Assembly (NCBI RefSeq): GCF_900105325.1
Contig: NZ_FNSU01000003.1
Span: forward strand, 930,001-994,000
Direction: 5' to 3'
Origin: Pseudomonas marginalis
Lineage (GTDB): Bacteria > Pseudomonadota > Gammaproteobacteria > Pseudomonadales > Pseudomonadaceae
Length of the DNA stretch: 64,000 nucleotides
The notes under the pieces: model-generated
Database searches by the model: none
What the model was told of the DNA's origin: nothing
Seen by the model: the letters and a program-made list of their open reading frames with translations, nothing else
Part shown: positions 16,907 to 25,883 of the stretch, piece after piece
How positions within the stretch are numbered: position 1 is the first letter of the stretch
Layout: every line of letters starts with the position of its first letter
Program-made: the position numbers and the translations under genes

Positions 16907-18313
16907 ATGCCGGCATGGCGCACTATCAGTTTATGGATGGACCAACTGGACGACCCGCTGTTGGCGCGGCCGGCCCTTGAGCATGACCTGGACGTCAACG
17001 TGGCCATTATCGGCGCCGGTTACACGGGAATGTGGACCGCCTACTACCTGAAACGCCAGGCGCCTGAGTTGAAGATCGCGATTATCGAGGCGCAAACCGC
17101 TGGCTTCGGCGCCTCGGGCCGTAACGGCGGCTGGCTGATGGGCAATCTGCTGGGCGAAGACCGCCTGCTGGCCGGCCTTGCGCCTGAACAGCGCCGCGCC
17201 TCCTTCGACCTGCTGCATGGCATTCCCGACGAAGTGGCCCAAGTGCTGGCCCGGGAAGGCATCGACTGCGACTACCGCAAGGGCGGCGCGCTGTACTGCG
17301 CCGCACGCTACCCCGAGCAGGAAGGCAGCCTGCGCGCTTACCTGGACAAGCTCTACGCCCAAGGCCTGACCGAAGCCGACTATCGCTGGCTGAGCCCTCG
17401 ACAGTTGGCTGAACAGATCCGCATCGCCAAGCCCTATGGCGGTATCCATGCCCCCCATGTCGCCACGATCAACCCGGCCAAGCTAGTGCGCGGTCTTGCG
17501 CGGGTGGTGGAGAGCATGGGCGTGACGATCTATGAAAACACGCCGGTGACCCACTGGCAGTCCGGTACTGTGCGCACCGCCAAGGCCCGTGTGCGCGCTG
17601 CCTGGGTGGTGCCGGCTGTCGAGGGTTATGCGAATACCTTGCCGCCCCTCGGCCGATACCAGTTGCCGGTGCAAAGCCTGATCGTTGCCACTGAACCGCT
17701 GCCCGCCGGCACCTGGGATGAAATCGGCCTGAGCCATGGCCAGGCCTTTGGCGAAAGCAGCCGCCAGGTCACCTATGGCCAGCGTACGGTGGATAACCGC
17801 CTGGTGTTCGGCGCCCGCGGTGGTTACCAGTTCGCCGGCAAATTGCGCCACAACTTTGATTTGACTGACAGCGAAGTGGCACTGCGCCGCTACCTGTTCG
17901 GCGAACTCTTCCCACAGCTGAAAAAGGTGCGGATTACCCATTCCTGGGGTGGCAACCTCGGCATGTCGCGCCGTTTCCGCCCGCACATGCTCTGCGATCA
18001 CAAGACCGGCATCGCCCTGGCCGGTGGTTACGGCGGGGAGGGCGTCGGTGCCACCAACCTGGGCGGCCGCACCCTGGCCGACCTGATCCTCAGTCGCGAC
18101 ACACCGCTTATCCACCAACCCTGGGTGATCCGTGAGCGTGGCCTGCACGCGCTCAAGGCCTGGGAGCCGGAGCCATGCCGCTGGCTTGGCTACAACGCGA
18201 TCATTCGCAGTTTTGTCCATGAAGACCAGGTGCTGGCCAACCCCAACACAGCACCTTGGCGCCGCAAGCTGGCGATCGGCATAGCCGGGTTCATGGAAGG
18301 TTTCATGCATTGA
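16907..18313 (+). CDS. FAD-dependent amine/amino acid oxidoreductase (DadA/PuuB-like)
   Basis: A DAO-family flavoenzyme of 468 residues. The FAD-binding motif VAIIGAGYTGMWTAYYL is near residue 30, followed by GFGASGRNGGWLMG, characteristic of the gamma-glutamylputrescine oxidase / amine oxidase group. A C-terminal GGYGGEGVGATNLGGR closes the flavin site. ATG 16907 has GGGGAA at good spacing; a GTG at 16889 is an alternative. The next genes encode a cupin and a PotF-like polyamine-binding protein, which favours oxidation of a polyamine or related amine. The exact substrate cannot be read from sequence. Confidence 0.88.
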   Translation: MPAWRTISLWMDQLDDPLLARPALEHDLDVNVAIIGAGYTGMWTAYYLKRQAPELKIAIIEAQTAGFGASGRNGGWLMGNLLGEDRLLAGLAPEQRRASFDLLHGIPDEVAQVLAREGIDCDYRKGGALYCAARYPEQEGSLRAYLDKLYAQGLTEADYRWLSPRQLAEQIRIAKPYGGIHAPHVATINPAKLVRGLARVVESMGVTIYENTPVTHWQSGTVRTAKARVRAAWVVPAVEGYANTLPPLGRYQLPVQSLIVATEPLPAGTWDEIGLSHGQAFGESSRQVTYGQRTVDNRLVFGARGGYQFAGKLRHNFDLTDSEVALRRYLFGELFPQLKKVRITHSWGGNLGMSRRFRPHMLCDHKTGIALAGGYGGEGVGATNLGGRTLADLILSRDTPLIHQPWVIRERGLHALKAWEPEPCRWLGYNAIIRSFVHEDQVLANPNTAPWRRKLAIGIAGFMEGFMH

Positions 18314-18340
18314 GCCGTTTCACCTACACGAGAAAACCCC

Positions 18341-18682
18341 ATGAGCATCACTCAATTCAAAGACGCGCTGCATGCCCAACTGCCGGACTCATCACCGGTG
18401 GCCGTGCCCCTGGGCGAGCCGATCGCCGTGGCCTCGACCTTGAGCGTTGAACGCAGCGACGGCGTCGAGACCGGTATCTGGGAATGCACCCCGGGCCGCT
18501 GGCGTCGGCAGATCACATCCCAGGAGTTCTGCCACTTTATCCAGGGTCGCTGCACCTTCACCCCTGACAACGGTGAAATCGTTCACATACAAGCCGGTGA
18601 CGCACTGATGTTGCCGGCCAACAGCACCGGTATCTGGGACATCCAGGCAACCGTGCGCAAAACCTACGTACTGATTTTGTAA
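18341..18682 (+). CDS. Small cupin domain protein (DUF861-like)
   Basis: A 113-residue single cupin, with GIWECTPGRWRRQITSQEFCHFIQG and AGDALMLPANSTGIWD matching the cupin_3 / DUF861 family that includes ureidoglycine aminohydrolase-like proteins. It starts 28 bp after the FAD oxidase and is followed 60 bp later by a PotF-like gene. Members of this family often accompany polyamine or amino acid oxidases; the role is unknown. Confidence 0.85.
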   Translation: MSITQFKDALHAQLPDSSPVAVPLGEPIAVASTLSVERSDGVETGIWECTPGRWRRQITSQEFCHFIQGRCTFTPDNGEIVHIQAGDALMLPANSTGIWDIQATVRKTYVLIL

Positions 18683-18742
18683 CGCTTTGATCCTTGATCG
18701 CCTGCCATAAAAACAGCCCTAAAATCGCCAGGAAATCGAACC

Positions 18743-19822
18743 ATGAAAGCCATTGCCCTGTTGCCCTTGATGTGGGTGGCCGCTATCAGCCAAGCCGCTG
18801 AGACGGTGAAGATCTACAACTGGTCCAGCTATATCGCGCCGGACACAACGAAGAATTTCCAGAAACAAACCGGCATCGGTTTCAGCTACGACGTGTATGA
18901 CAGTAACGAAACCCTCGACGGCAAGCTGATGACGGGTAACTCCGGCTACGACGTGGTGTTTCCGTCCAACCACTTCATGGCACGGCAGATCCAGGGCGGC
19001 GCCCTGAAGAAGCTCGACAAGAGTCAGTTGCCCAACTGGAAAAACCTCAACCCCGTACTGCTCAAGGCCCTGGAAAACAACGACCCGGGTAATGCCCATG
19101 GCTTCCCGTACCTGTGGGGCAGTACCGGCATCGGTTACAACATCGACAAGGTCAAGGCCGTGTTGGGGGATGACGCCCCGGTTGATTCCTGGGACCTGAT
19201 CTTCAAGCCCGAATACATGGAAAAGCTCAGCAAGTGCGGGGTAGCGATCCTCGACAATGGCCCGGAATTGCTGCCCATCGCCCTCAACTACCTGGGGCTG
19301 CCGCCCCACAGTAAAAAACCCGAAGACTACAAAAAGGCCGAGGCGCTGCTGATGAAAGTGCGCCCCTATGTGGCGTACTTCCACTCCTCGAAATACACCG
19401 GCGACCTGGCCAATGGCGACATCTGCGTGGCGGTCGGTTTCTCCGGCGACGTACTGCAAGCCGAAAGCCGCGCCAAGGAGGCCAAGAATGGGGTGAAGAT
19501 CGGCTATCAGATTCCCAAGGAAGGCGCCGCCATCTGGTTCGACATGGTGGCCATGCCCGCCGATGCCCCCGATGAAAAGGCCGGCTACGCGTTCATGAAC
19601 TACCTGCTGGAGCCCCAGGTGATGGCGGACATCACCAACTCCGTGCACTACGCCAACGGCAACCGTGCAGCGGATAGCCTGGTAGACCCTGAGATCAAGG
19701 CGGACACCAAGATCTACCCCAGCGACGAAATGATGGGCAAGTTATTCGCGCTGGAGGCGATGCCGCTGAACATCGACCGGATTCGCACGCGGGTGTGGAA
19801 CACCATTCGAATGGGCCGCTGA
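18743..19822 (+). CDS. potF: Polyamine ABC transporter periplasmic binding protein (PotF/SpuD-like)
   Basis: A 359-residue periplasmic binding protein. The first 18 residues are a signal peptide (ALLPLMWVAAISQA, cleavage before AETV). The mature start VKIYNWSSYIAPDT is typical of PotF/SpuD. SGYDVVFPSNHFMARQIQGG, FPYLWGSTGIGYN and SGDVLQAESRAKE are conserved in putrescine/spermidine receptors. AGGAAA lies upstream of ATG 18743. No transporter ATPase or permease gene is adjacent, so it either works with a remote Pot system or acts as a sensor. A hairpin follows the stop. Confidence 0.88.
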   Translation: MKAIALLPLMWVAAISQAAETVKIYNWSSYIAPDTTKNFQKQTGIGFSYDVYDSNETLDGKLMTGNSGYDVVFPSNHFMARQIQGGALKKLDKSQLPNWKNLNPVLLKALENNDPGNAHGFPYLWGSTGIGYNIDKVKAVLGDDAPVDSWDLIFKPEYMEKLSKCGVAILDNGPELLPIALNYLGLPPHSKKPEDYKKAEALLMKVRPYVAYFHSSKYTGDLANGDICVAVGFSGDVLQAESRAKEAKNGVKIGYQIPKEGAAIWFDMVAMPADAPDEKAGYAFMNYLLEPQVMADITNSVHYANGNRAADSLVDPEIKADTKIYPSDEMMGKLFALEAMPLNIDRIRTRVWNTIRMGR

Positions 19823-19834
19823 AGAAGTCTGATG

Positions 19835-19856
19835 TGGGGGGAGGGCGAGCCCCCCA
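19835..19856 (+). terminator. GC-rich hairpin after the potF-like gene
   Basis: TGGGGGG and CCCCCCA form a 7-bp stem with an 8-base loop, 12 bp after the stop codon. No strong T-run follows, so termination is likely but not certain. Confidence 0.55.
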
Positions 19857-19899
19857 TTAATCTGAGTCTTGCATAAACAATTTCAGGCGACCGCATTCT

Positions 19900-20034
19900 T
19901 GTGGTGAGCGGGCTTGTCCCGCGCTGGGGTGCGAAGCGCCCCTGATGAAGACGAATGCGGTGTATCAGGTATTCCTCTGCGCCTGGTTTTGGGGCTGCTG
20001 CGCAGCCCGACGCGGGACAAGCCCGCTCACCACA
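19900..20034. repeat. Inverted REP doublet of the GTGGTGAGCGGGCTTG type
   Basis: GTGGTGAGCGGGCTTGTCCC at the left faces its complement ending GCCCGCTCACCAC at the right, with further internal complementarity (GCTGGGG/GCGCAGCCC). The same repeat type occurs at 48186-48420, 54210-54359 and 62405-62757. It fills most of the gap between the potF-like gene and the convergent LuxR gene. Confidence 0.82.
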
Positions 20035-20076
20035 GGGGTCCCAGTTTTCTGCGTGACAGCGCTAGGTCGAAGAGAT

Positions 20077-20092
20077 TGTGGGACCTCCCACA
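20077..20092 (-). terminator. Short palindrome after the LuxR-type gene
   Basis: TGTGGGA-CC-TCCCACA lies 24 bp past the stop of the minus-strand LuxR gene. It may be a terminator or a shortened REP remnant. Confidence 0.4.
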
Positions 20093-20116
20093 CTTGGTTT
20101 GAGTACACCCTGGGCT

Positions 20117-20902
20117 TCACGGGTTTTCCAGGTCATGCCCCAACGACTGGATAAACAACGAAAACAGTTCCGGCTGTGACGAGATGTCCAGCTTCGCGTA
20201 CAGATGCCGGCGGTGCACCTTTACCGTGTCCGGCGAGATATGCAGGCGCTCGGCCATGGCCTTGGACGAGAATCCGCGCAGTACCAGGCGGGCGATTTCC
20301 AGTTCGCGGTCCGAGAGCACACCGCAACCGAATTGGCTCAGTGCATCCCGGATCTGGCTGTCCATGGCCGGCGCGCGCCGGGTGCTTTGTTGCCAGTGCT
20401 GCTGCATCAACGGCAGCACCCAGGCGGCCAGCGTCGTCAGCAACCCGGTCTCCTCAACGCTGAATCGCCGCTGCATGCCCAGTGACAGCGACAACGTCCC
20501 CGCGCCCGGCAACTGCAGGATCAATTGCACCTCGTCTTCCAGCACGTTGTCGTGGAAGTAGCTGAGGAAATACTCGCTCTGGCGAAAATGGTCCGGCGCC
20601 ACTTCCTCAAGCCGGTACACGCCGCTGGCATACCCCTCGCGACACGCCTGGAAAAACGGATCGAGCAAATACAGGCCATTGAGGTACACCAGCATCGACG
20701 CCGGCTTGCTGCTCGGCTGGGCGTCGTACTCTTCCAGTGCCTGGGGCGCACCATCCACGGGATAGAAGATCGCCAGCGCGTTATCGAAGGGTACGCATTG
20801 GTGCAACAACAGCACCAGCTGTTTCCAGAAACGCTCGGTGCCGATGTGCGCAACAGTGCGGCCCAGGCCGGCGTGCATGCCGACTTCACGAAACAGGCTC
20901 AT
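20117..20902 (-). CDS. LuxR-type HTH transcriptional regulator
   Basis: A 261-residue protein ending in a LuxR (FixJ/NarL-type) helix-turn-helix: LSDRELEIARLVLRGFSSKAMAERL followed by ISPDTVKVHRRHLYAKL. The N-terminal about 180 residues form an unassigned sensory domain; the autoinducer-binding signature of true quorum-sensing LuxR proteins is not evident. ATG 20902 is preferred over the more distant 20923 because GGGAG precedes it. It is divergent from an APC permease and a P1 aminopeptidase, and probably controls them. Confidence 0.88.
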   Translation of the reverse strand: MSLFREVGMHAGLGRTVAHIGTERFWKQLVLLLHQCVPFDNALAIFYPVDGAPQALEEYDAQPSSKPASMLVYLNGLYLLDPFFQACREGYASGVYRLEEVAPDHFRQSEYFLSYFHDNVLEDEVQLILQLPGAGTLSLSLGMQRRFSVEETGLLTTLAAWVLPLMQQHWQQSTRRAPAMDSQIRDALSQFGCGVLSDRELEIARLVLRGFSSKAMAERLHISPDTVKVHRRHLYAKLDISSQPELFSLFIQSLGHDLENP

Positions 20903-20973
20903 GTAGCAAGCTCCCGCCAACAAAAGATCGCCCCAAGGGTTCGGCTTTTGCCGGGTGCCGTCAAGGGGAGTAC

Positions 20974-20991
20974 GCCAATAGGGGAATTGGC
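20974..20991. promoter_or_regulatory. Candidate operator between the LuxR-type gene and the permease
   Basis: GCCAAT-N6-ATTGGC, a perfect dyad of 6-bp arms, lies in the 200-bp divergent region, 112 bp before the permease start. It is a reasonable binding site for the adjacent LuxR-type regulator, but untested. Confidence 0.4.
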
Positions 20992-21102
20992 TGGCATAAA
21001 CCCCACGGTTACCTTTGGCATCATTCAGCGGGAAACATATCCCGCCACTTTCAGACCTTTCGTTTCTGCCTCACACCAAGAACAACGACAGAGGATAACG
21101 AT

Positions 21103-22467
21103 ATGAGCACTTCCCCCACGCCCGACGGCGTGCTGAAACCCACCCTGAGCGTCTTCGATGTGGTGGCCATTACCGTTTCGGCTGTGACCCCCGCCAGTTC
21201 CGTTTTCGTGATCGCGCCCTTTGCCATCCAGCAGGCTGGCAGCGGCGTGTTCCTGGCGTTCGTGATGGCAGGGCTGCTCGCGCTGATGTTCGCGTTTTGC
21301 TACGCCGAACTGGGCCGCGCCCATAACAGCGCCGGTGGCGAGTATGTGTATGCCAAGCGCGTGTTCGGCGGCATGGCCGGCTACGCGACGTTCCTGACCG
21401 TATTGGTGATGCTGCTGTTTATCCCGCCGGTATTGGCCACCGGTGCCGCAACCTACCTCAACAATGCTTTGGGTACCAGATTCGACGCGCAAACCGTGGC
21501 CCTGGTGATCGTGGTGTGCAGCTACGCCCTGGGTATCCTCAATATCAAGCTCAACGCCTGGATCACCGGGGCCTGCCTGCTGCTGGAAGTCGCGGCGTTG
21601 CTGGTGATCGTGTGCATCGGCTTCGGTAACCCGGTGCAGCCGGCCAGCGTGCTGTTTCAACCCCAGATCGTCGAAAACGGTGTGTTGCACCTGGCGCCCT
21701 GGGCCCTGGTGATCGGCGCGGTAGGCATTGGCCTGTTTTCCTACAACGGTTACGGCCCCGCCGTGTTGCTGGCCGAAGACATGAAATGCGGGGGCAAGGG
21801 CGTACACAAGGCGGTGCTGTGGTCCCTGGGCCTGGTGGTGGTGATCGAGCTGGTGCCGATCACGGCGCTGCTGATCGGCGCGCCGTCACTGAGTGCGATG
21901 ATCAGCAGTCCGGACCCCATCGGCTACCTGCTCACCAGTCATGGCAATGAAACCCTGTCGCGCCTGGTCAGCGCGGGCATCTTCCTGTCGGTGTTCAACG
22001 CCATCGTCGCCATCGTTATCCAGATTGGCCGCGTGGTGTTCAGCAGCGGGCGCGATGCATTGTGGACGCCTACCATCAACAAGCTGTTTACCCGCATTCA
22101 TCCGCGCTGGGATTCACCCTGGCTGGCCACGCTGTTCCTGGCGATCCCGTCGGCGTTGCTGAGCTTCAGCTCCAACCTGACCGACCTCACCTCGTTCAGC
22201 GTATTGCTGATCATATTGGTGTACCTGGTGGTGGCGTTGAGCGCGCTGATGAGCCGCGTGCTGCTGCGCGACCGCGAGCATCCCTATCGCATGCCGCTGT
22301 GGCCGCTGCCGGCGTTGCTGGCTGCACTGGGCGCGGGTTACTTGCTGGTGACCTTGATCTACGCGGCGTCAGTACGCGACATCATGATCATCATCGGCTT
22401 GCTGGCCCTGTCGGTGATTCTGTATTGCATCAGTGGCCGGTCGAGTCCGGCCTTTCAAAAATTGTAA
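21103..22467 (+). CDS. APC family amino acid permease
   Basis: A 454-residue inner-membrane transporter of the amino acid-polyamine-organocation family with about 12 predicted membrane helices. The first helix region (SVFDVVAITVSAVTPASSVFVI) corresponds to the conserved substrate-site helix. ATG 21103 follows AGAGGA; the frame is open much further upstream, but that part is not membrane-like. A P1-family aminopeptidase starts 10 bp downstream, suggesting uptake of a peptide-derived or unusual amino acid compound. Confidence 0.9.
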   Translation: MSTSPTPDGVLKPTLSVFDVVAITVSAVTPASSVFVIAPFAIQQAGSGVFLAFVMAGLLALMFAFCYAELGRAHNSAGGEYVYAKRVFGGMAGYATFLTVLVMLLFIPPVLATGAATYLNNALGTRFDAQTVALVIVVCSYALGILNIKLNAWITGACLLLEVAALLVIVCIGFGNPVQPASVLFQPQIVENGVLHLAPWALVIGAVGIGLFSYNGYGPAVLLAEDMKCGGKGVHKAVLWSLGLVVVIELVPITALLIGAPSLSAMISSPDPIGYLLTSHGNETLSRLVSAGIFLSVFNAIVAIVIQIGRVVFSSGRDALWTPTINKLFTRIHPRWDSPWLATLFLAIPSALLSFSSNLTDLTSFSVLLIILVYLVVALSALMSRVLLRDREHPYRMPLWPLPALLAALGAGYLLVTLIYAASVRDIMIIIGLLALSVILYCISGRSSPAFQKL

Positions 22468-22476
22468 GGAGTGGTT

Positions 22477-23580
22477 ATGCGTGCACGTCAATTGGGCATC
22501 ACGCTGGGGCTGGGCACACCCGGCGAGTTGAATGCCATCACCGACGTTCCCGGGGTTCGGGTCGGTCACTGTACGCTCAAGACCCGCGTCGACGGTAAAC
22601 AGGTGCGCACTGGCGTCAGCGTGGTCCAGCCCCGCGCCGGGGAAGCGCGGTTGCAGCCATGCTTTGCCGGGTATCACGTGCTGAACGGCAATGGCGACGC
22701 CACTGGCCTGGAATGGATCAGCGAGGCGGGCCTGTTGACCACGCCGCTGGCCATCACCAACACCCACAGCATCGGCATCGTGCGCGACACCTTGATTGCC
22801 CTGGAGCACAAGCGCCTGGCGGACCCGGCGGTGTACTGGTGCATGCCGGTGGTGATGGAAACCTACGACGGCCTGCTCAACGATATCTGGGGCCAGCACG
22901 TCACCCCCGAGCATGTGCGCCAGGCGCTGGACAGCGCCGAACGCGGCCCCGTGCAAGAAGGCGCGGTGGGCGGTGGGACGGGGATGATCTGCCATGAATT
23001 CAAGGGCGGTATCGGCAGCGCCTCGCGCCGTTTGCCGGCAGAGCAGGGCGGTTGGACTGTCGGCGTGCTGGTCCAGGCCAACCATGGCAAGCGCCAGGAA
23101 CTGCGGGTCGACGGCTATCCGGTAGGCCGCCGCTTGATGGACCTGCCGTCACCCTTTGCCGAACGAGGCACGCCGGGCATGGGCTCGATCGTGGTGATCA
23201 TCGCCACGGATGCGCCCCTGCTGCCGCACCAATGCCAGCGCCTGGCACAACGCGCGTCTATCGGCATCGCGCGCACCGGCGGCGGCACCGAGGATTCCAG
23301 CGGCGACCTGTTCCTGGCCTTCGCCACTGGCAACCAGGAACTGCCGCCAGCGGACTACGCGCGCAAGGGCCTGCCGTTGAGCAGCACCTTGCAGATGGTG
23401 AATAACGATCATATATCCCCGCTGTTCAGCGCTGCGGCGGAGGCGGTGGAGGAGGCGATCATCAACGCAATCCTGGCGGGCGAAGACATGGTGACCGACG
23501 ACGGCGTACAGGTGCCGGGCTTGAAAGGCGAAACGTTGATACGGGCATTGCACGACACGGGCTGGCGCGCGTCCCGATAA
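22477..23580 (+). CDS. P1 family (DmpA/BapA-type) aminopeptidase
   Basis: A 367-residue member of the DmpA family, N-terminal nucleophile hydrolases that cut themselves into two chains and release N-terminal residues, in some members D-amino acids or beta-peptides. The conserved opening ITDVPGVRVGHCT and the self-cleavage region GTPGMGSIVVIIATDAPLLP (nucleophile Ser after Gly) are visible, with GIARTGGGTEDSSGD downstream. ATG 22477 is chosen because AAGGAG ends 5 bases upstream; a GTG at 22471 overlaps that site. It is the second gene of the permease operon. Confidence 0.92.
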   Translation: MRARQLGITLGLGTPGELNAITDVPGVRVGHCTLKTRVDGKQVRTGVSVVQPRAGEARLQPCFAGYHVLNGNGDATGLEWISEAGLLTTPLAITNTHSIGIVRDTLIALEHKRLADPAVYWCMPVVMETYDGLLNDIWGQHVTPEHVRQALDSAERGPVQEGAVGGGTGMICHEFKGGIGSASRRLPAEQGGWTVGVLVQANHGKRQELRVDGYPVGRRLMDLPSPFAERGTPGMGSIVVIIATDAPLLPHQCQRLAQRASIGIARTGGGTEDSSGDLFLAFATGNQELPPADYARKGLPLSSTLQMVNNDHISPLFSAAAEAVEEAIINAILAGEDMVTDDGVQVPGLKGETLIRALHDTGWRASR

Positions 23581-23947
23581 TGGAGGGCCAGCGCCGATAT
23601 ATAAATATAAACAGCGGCTGTTTAATGTCGTCAATGACACCGTGACAATACAATGGATCCAATTATCAAGTGCGCCGTTCAACTTGAGCGGCTTTAGCGC
23701 TATTTAATATTTAAATAACCCTCCGCTGTCTTTTGTCGGACAACAGCAACGTTGCCCAACAGATACGGCGCCTAACTTGGAATGCATGTTTGTTGCCCGA
23801 TTTTCATGCTGGAAAAGATGTAGACGAAAGATTTCAAGTTGTGTCAGTTTCGTGACGCCTTCAAAAGAGGCGAGTGATAGGACGATCTCGCCCACGGGAT
23901 TCCTATCGACCCAAGACTGATGCATTTGCAAACAAGGAAGTACGTTT
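23581..23947. other. Leader and promoter region of the apr-lip operon
   Basis: These 367 bases hold no gene. They are clearly more AT-rich than the surroundings and include the palindrome TATTTAA-TAT-TTAAATA (23701-23717), which could be an upstream activating or H-NS-type (MvaT) site. The last bases carry an Rsm-type site over the aprA ribosome binding site, listed separately. I could not place the -10 and -35 boxes with confidence. Confidence 0.5.
23932..23941 (+). promoter_or_regulatory. RsmA/RsmE-type binding site at the aprA ribosome binding site
   Basis: ACAAGGAAGT fits the CsrA/RsmA consensus ACANGGANGU at every fixed position and contains the Shine-Dalgarno of aprA (ATG 23948). Exoprotease expression in this group is known to depend on Gac/Rsm. 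This site would let RsmA/E block translation until RsmX/Y/Z RNAs titrate it. Confidence 0.7.
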
Positions 23948-25381
23948 ATGTCAAAAGCAAAAGACAAGGCTATCGTGTCGGCGGCGCAAGCCAGCACCGC
24001 TTACTCGCAAATCGATAGCTTCAGCCATCTGTATGACCGTGGCGGCAATCTCACGATCAATGGCAAACCCTCCTACACCGTTGACCAGGCGGCCACCCAG
24101 CTGCTGCGCGACGGCGCCGCGTACCGGGACTTTGACGGCAACGGCAAGATCGACCTGACCTACACCTTCCTGACCTCGGCGTCCTCAAGCACCATGAACA
24201 AACATGGTATCTCGGGCTTCAGCCAGTTCAACGCCCAGCAGAAAGCACAGGCCGCCCTGGCCATGCAATCCTGGTCGGACGTGGCCAACGTCACCTTCAC
24301 CGAGAAAGCCACCGGCGGTGACGGCCACATGACATTCGCCAACTACAGCAGCGGCCAGGACGGCGCGGCAGCCTTCGCCTACCTGCCCGGCACCGGTGCA
24401 GGCTACGACGGCACCTCGTGGTACCTGACCAACAACAGCTACACGCCGAACAAGACCCCGGACCTGAACAACTACGGCCGGCAGACCCTGACCCACGAAA
24501 TCGGGCACACCCTGGGCCTGGCTCACCCTGGCGACTACAACGCCGGCGAAGGCGCCCCGACCTACAACGACGCGACCTATGGACAGGACACGCGCGGCTA
24601 CAGCCTCATGAGTTACTGGAGCGAGAGCAACACCAACCAGAACTTCAGTAAAGGCGGGGTAGAAGCCTATGCCTCTGGCCCGCTGATCGACGACATCGCC
24701 GCGATCCAGAAGCTCTACGGTGCCAACTACAACACCCGCGCCGGCGACACCACCTACGGGTTCAACTCCAACACCGGGCGTGATTTCCTCAGCGCCACGT
24801 CCAACGCCGACAAGCTGGTGTTCTCGGTCTGGGACGGTGGCGGCAATGACACCCTGGACTTCTCCGGCTTCACCCAGAACCAGAAGATCAACCTCAATGA
24901 GGCCTCGTTCTCCGACGTTGGCGGCCTGGTCGGCAACGTCTCCATCGCCAAGGGCGTGACCGTCGAGAACGCGTTCGGCGGTGCGGGCAATGACCTGATC
25001 ATCGGCAACAACGCGGCCAACGTGATCAAGGGTGGGGCCGGCAACGACCTCATCTACGGTGGCGGCGGCGCGGATCAACTGTGGGGCGGCGCGGGCAACG
25101 ACACGTTTGTGTTCGGCGCCAGTTCCGATTCCAAGCCAGGGGCGGCGGACAAGATCTTTGACTTCACCTCGGGCTCCGACAAGATCGACCTCAGCGGCAT
25201 CACCAAAGGGGCCGGCCTGACCTTCGTCAATGCCTTTACCGGGCATGCCGGCGATGCGGTATTGACCTACGCGGCAGGCACCAACCTGGGCACCCTGGCC
25301 GTCGACTTCTCCGGGCACGGCGTGGCGGATTTCCTCGTCACCACCGTCGGCCAGGCAGCGGTCAGCGACATCGTGGCATGA
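23948..25381 (+). CDS. aprA: Alkaline metalloprotease AprA (serralysin)
   Basis: Secreted zinc protease of 477 residues. The zinc site HEIGHTLGLAH is at 183-193 and the Met-turn SLMSYW at 219-224. RTX calcium-binding repeats (GGAGNDLIIGN, GGAGNDLIYGGGGAD, GGAGNDTF) span about 344-388, and the C-terminus VSDIVA is the hydrophobic tail recognised by the type I exporter. There is no N-terminal signal peptide, only a short propeptide. It degrades milk and host proteins in this group. First gene of the operon; translation is probably controlled by Rsm at its ribosome binding site. Confidence 0.97.
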   Translation: MSKAKDKAIVSAAQASTAYSQIDSFSHLYDRGGNLTINGKPSYTVDQAATQLLRDGAAYRDFDGNGKIDLTYTFLTSASSSTMNKHGISGFSQFNAQQKAQAALAMQSWSDVANVTFTEKATGGDGHMTFANYSSGQDGAAAFAYLPGTGAGYDGTSWYLTNNSYTPNKTPDLNNYGRQTLTHEIGHTLGLAHPGDYNAGEGAPTYNDATYGQDTRGYSLMSYWSESNTNQNFSKGGVEAYASGPLIDDIAAIQKLYGANYNTRAGDTTYGFNSNTGRDFLSATSNADKLVFSVWDGGGNDTLDFSGFTQNQKINLNEASFSDVGGLVGNVSIAKGVTVENAFGGAGNDLIIGNNAANVIKGGAGNDLIYGGGGADQLWGGAGNDTFVFGASSDSKPGAADKIFDFTSGSDKIDLSGITKGAGLTFVNAFTGHAGDAVLTYAAGTNLGTLAVDFSGHGVADFLVTTVGQAAVSDIVA

Positions 25382-25389
25382 TGCACGGG

Positions 25390-25409
25390 CGCGGCGCGCA
25401 AGCGCCGCG
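25390..25409 (+). terminator. Hairpin with GCAA tetraloop between aprA and inh
   Basis: CGCGGCGC and GCGCCGCG form a perfect 8-bp stem closed by GCAA, 8 bp after the aprA stop. There is no T-run, so it is more likely a 3'-end stabiliser or partial attenuator that keeps aprA mRNA in excess over the downstream genes than a full terminator. Confidence 0.55.
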
Positions 25410-25430
25410 TCTCCAGGCTGGAGCGTACAG

Positions 25431-25799
25431 ATGCAGCGTTTTTACAATGTGATCGCCTGCGTATTGCAGGTGATGTTCGTGTCGGCAGGAGCCCACGCAA
25501 TGGCGAGCAGTCTTGTTTTACCCACCAGCGCCCAGCTGGCCGGGCATTGGCAGTTGCACCAGCAGGATCAGGTGTGTGCACTGGACCTGCTCGAGCAGGC
25601 CAATGCTTTGGGCGGCGATGTGGCCTGCGTGGCGCAGTGGCTGGGGGACAAGCCCCTGACCTGGTCGCCCACACCCGACGGTATCTGGCTGTTCAATGCC
25701 GAAGGCAGCGGGATCACCCATTTGAATCGTCAGAAAGACGGCGAGTATCAGGCGCGGACGAAGTCCGGCACCGTGGTTGAATTAAAACGAGTGCCTTAG
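25431..25799 (+). CDS. inh: Periplasmic metalloprotease inhibitor (AprI/Inh)
   Basis: A 122-residue inhibitor of serralysin. Signal peptide at 1-25 (MFVSAGAHA), then mature SSLVLPTSAQLAGHW. In this family the N-terminal S-S-L trunk inserts into the protease active site. The two cysteines (VCALDLL and VACVAQW) form the conserved disulfide of the beta-barrel. It protects the periplasm from protease that leaks inside. It lies between aprA and the exporter genes, as usual in P. fluorescens. Confidence 0.93.
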   Translation: MQRFYNVIACVLQVMFVSAGAHAMASSLVLPTSAQLAGHWQLHQQDQVCALDLLEQANALGGDVACVAQWLGDKPLTWSPTPDGIWLFNAEGSGITHLNRQKDGEYQARTKSGTVVELKRVP

Positions 25800-25883
25800 T
25801 TGTTGTTATAAGCCTATAACTCGATTTCATTAGTTGAGCGGCCTCTATCGCGGAGGACGGCAAACTTATGCGCGTAATTTGAT

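Noticed and set aside
24185..25318. Minus-strand frame of 377 codons opposite aprA
   Set aside because: Antisense shadow; the Val/Gly/Ala-rich product mirrors the RTX repeats.
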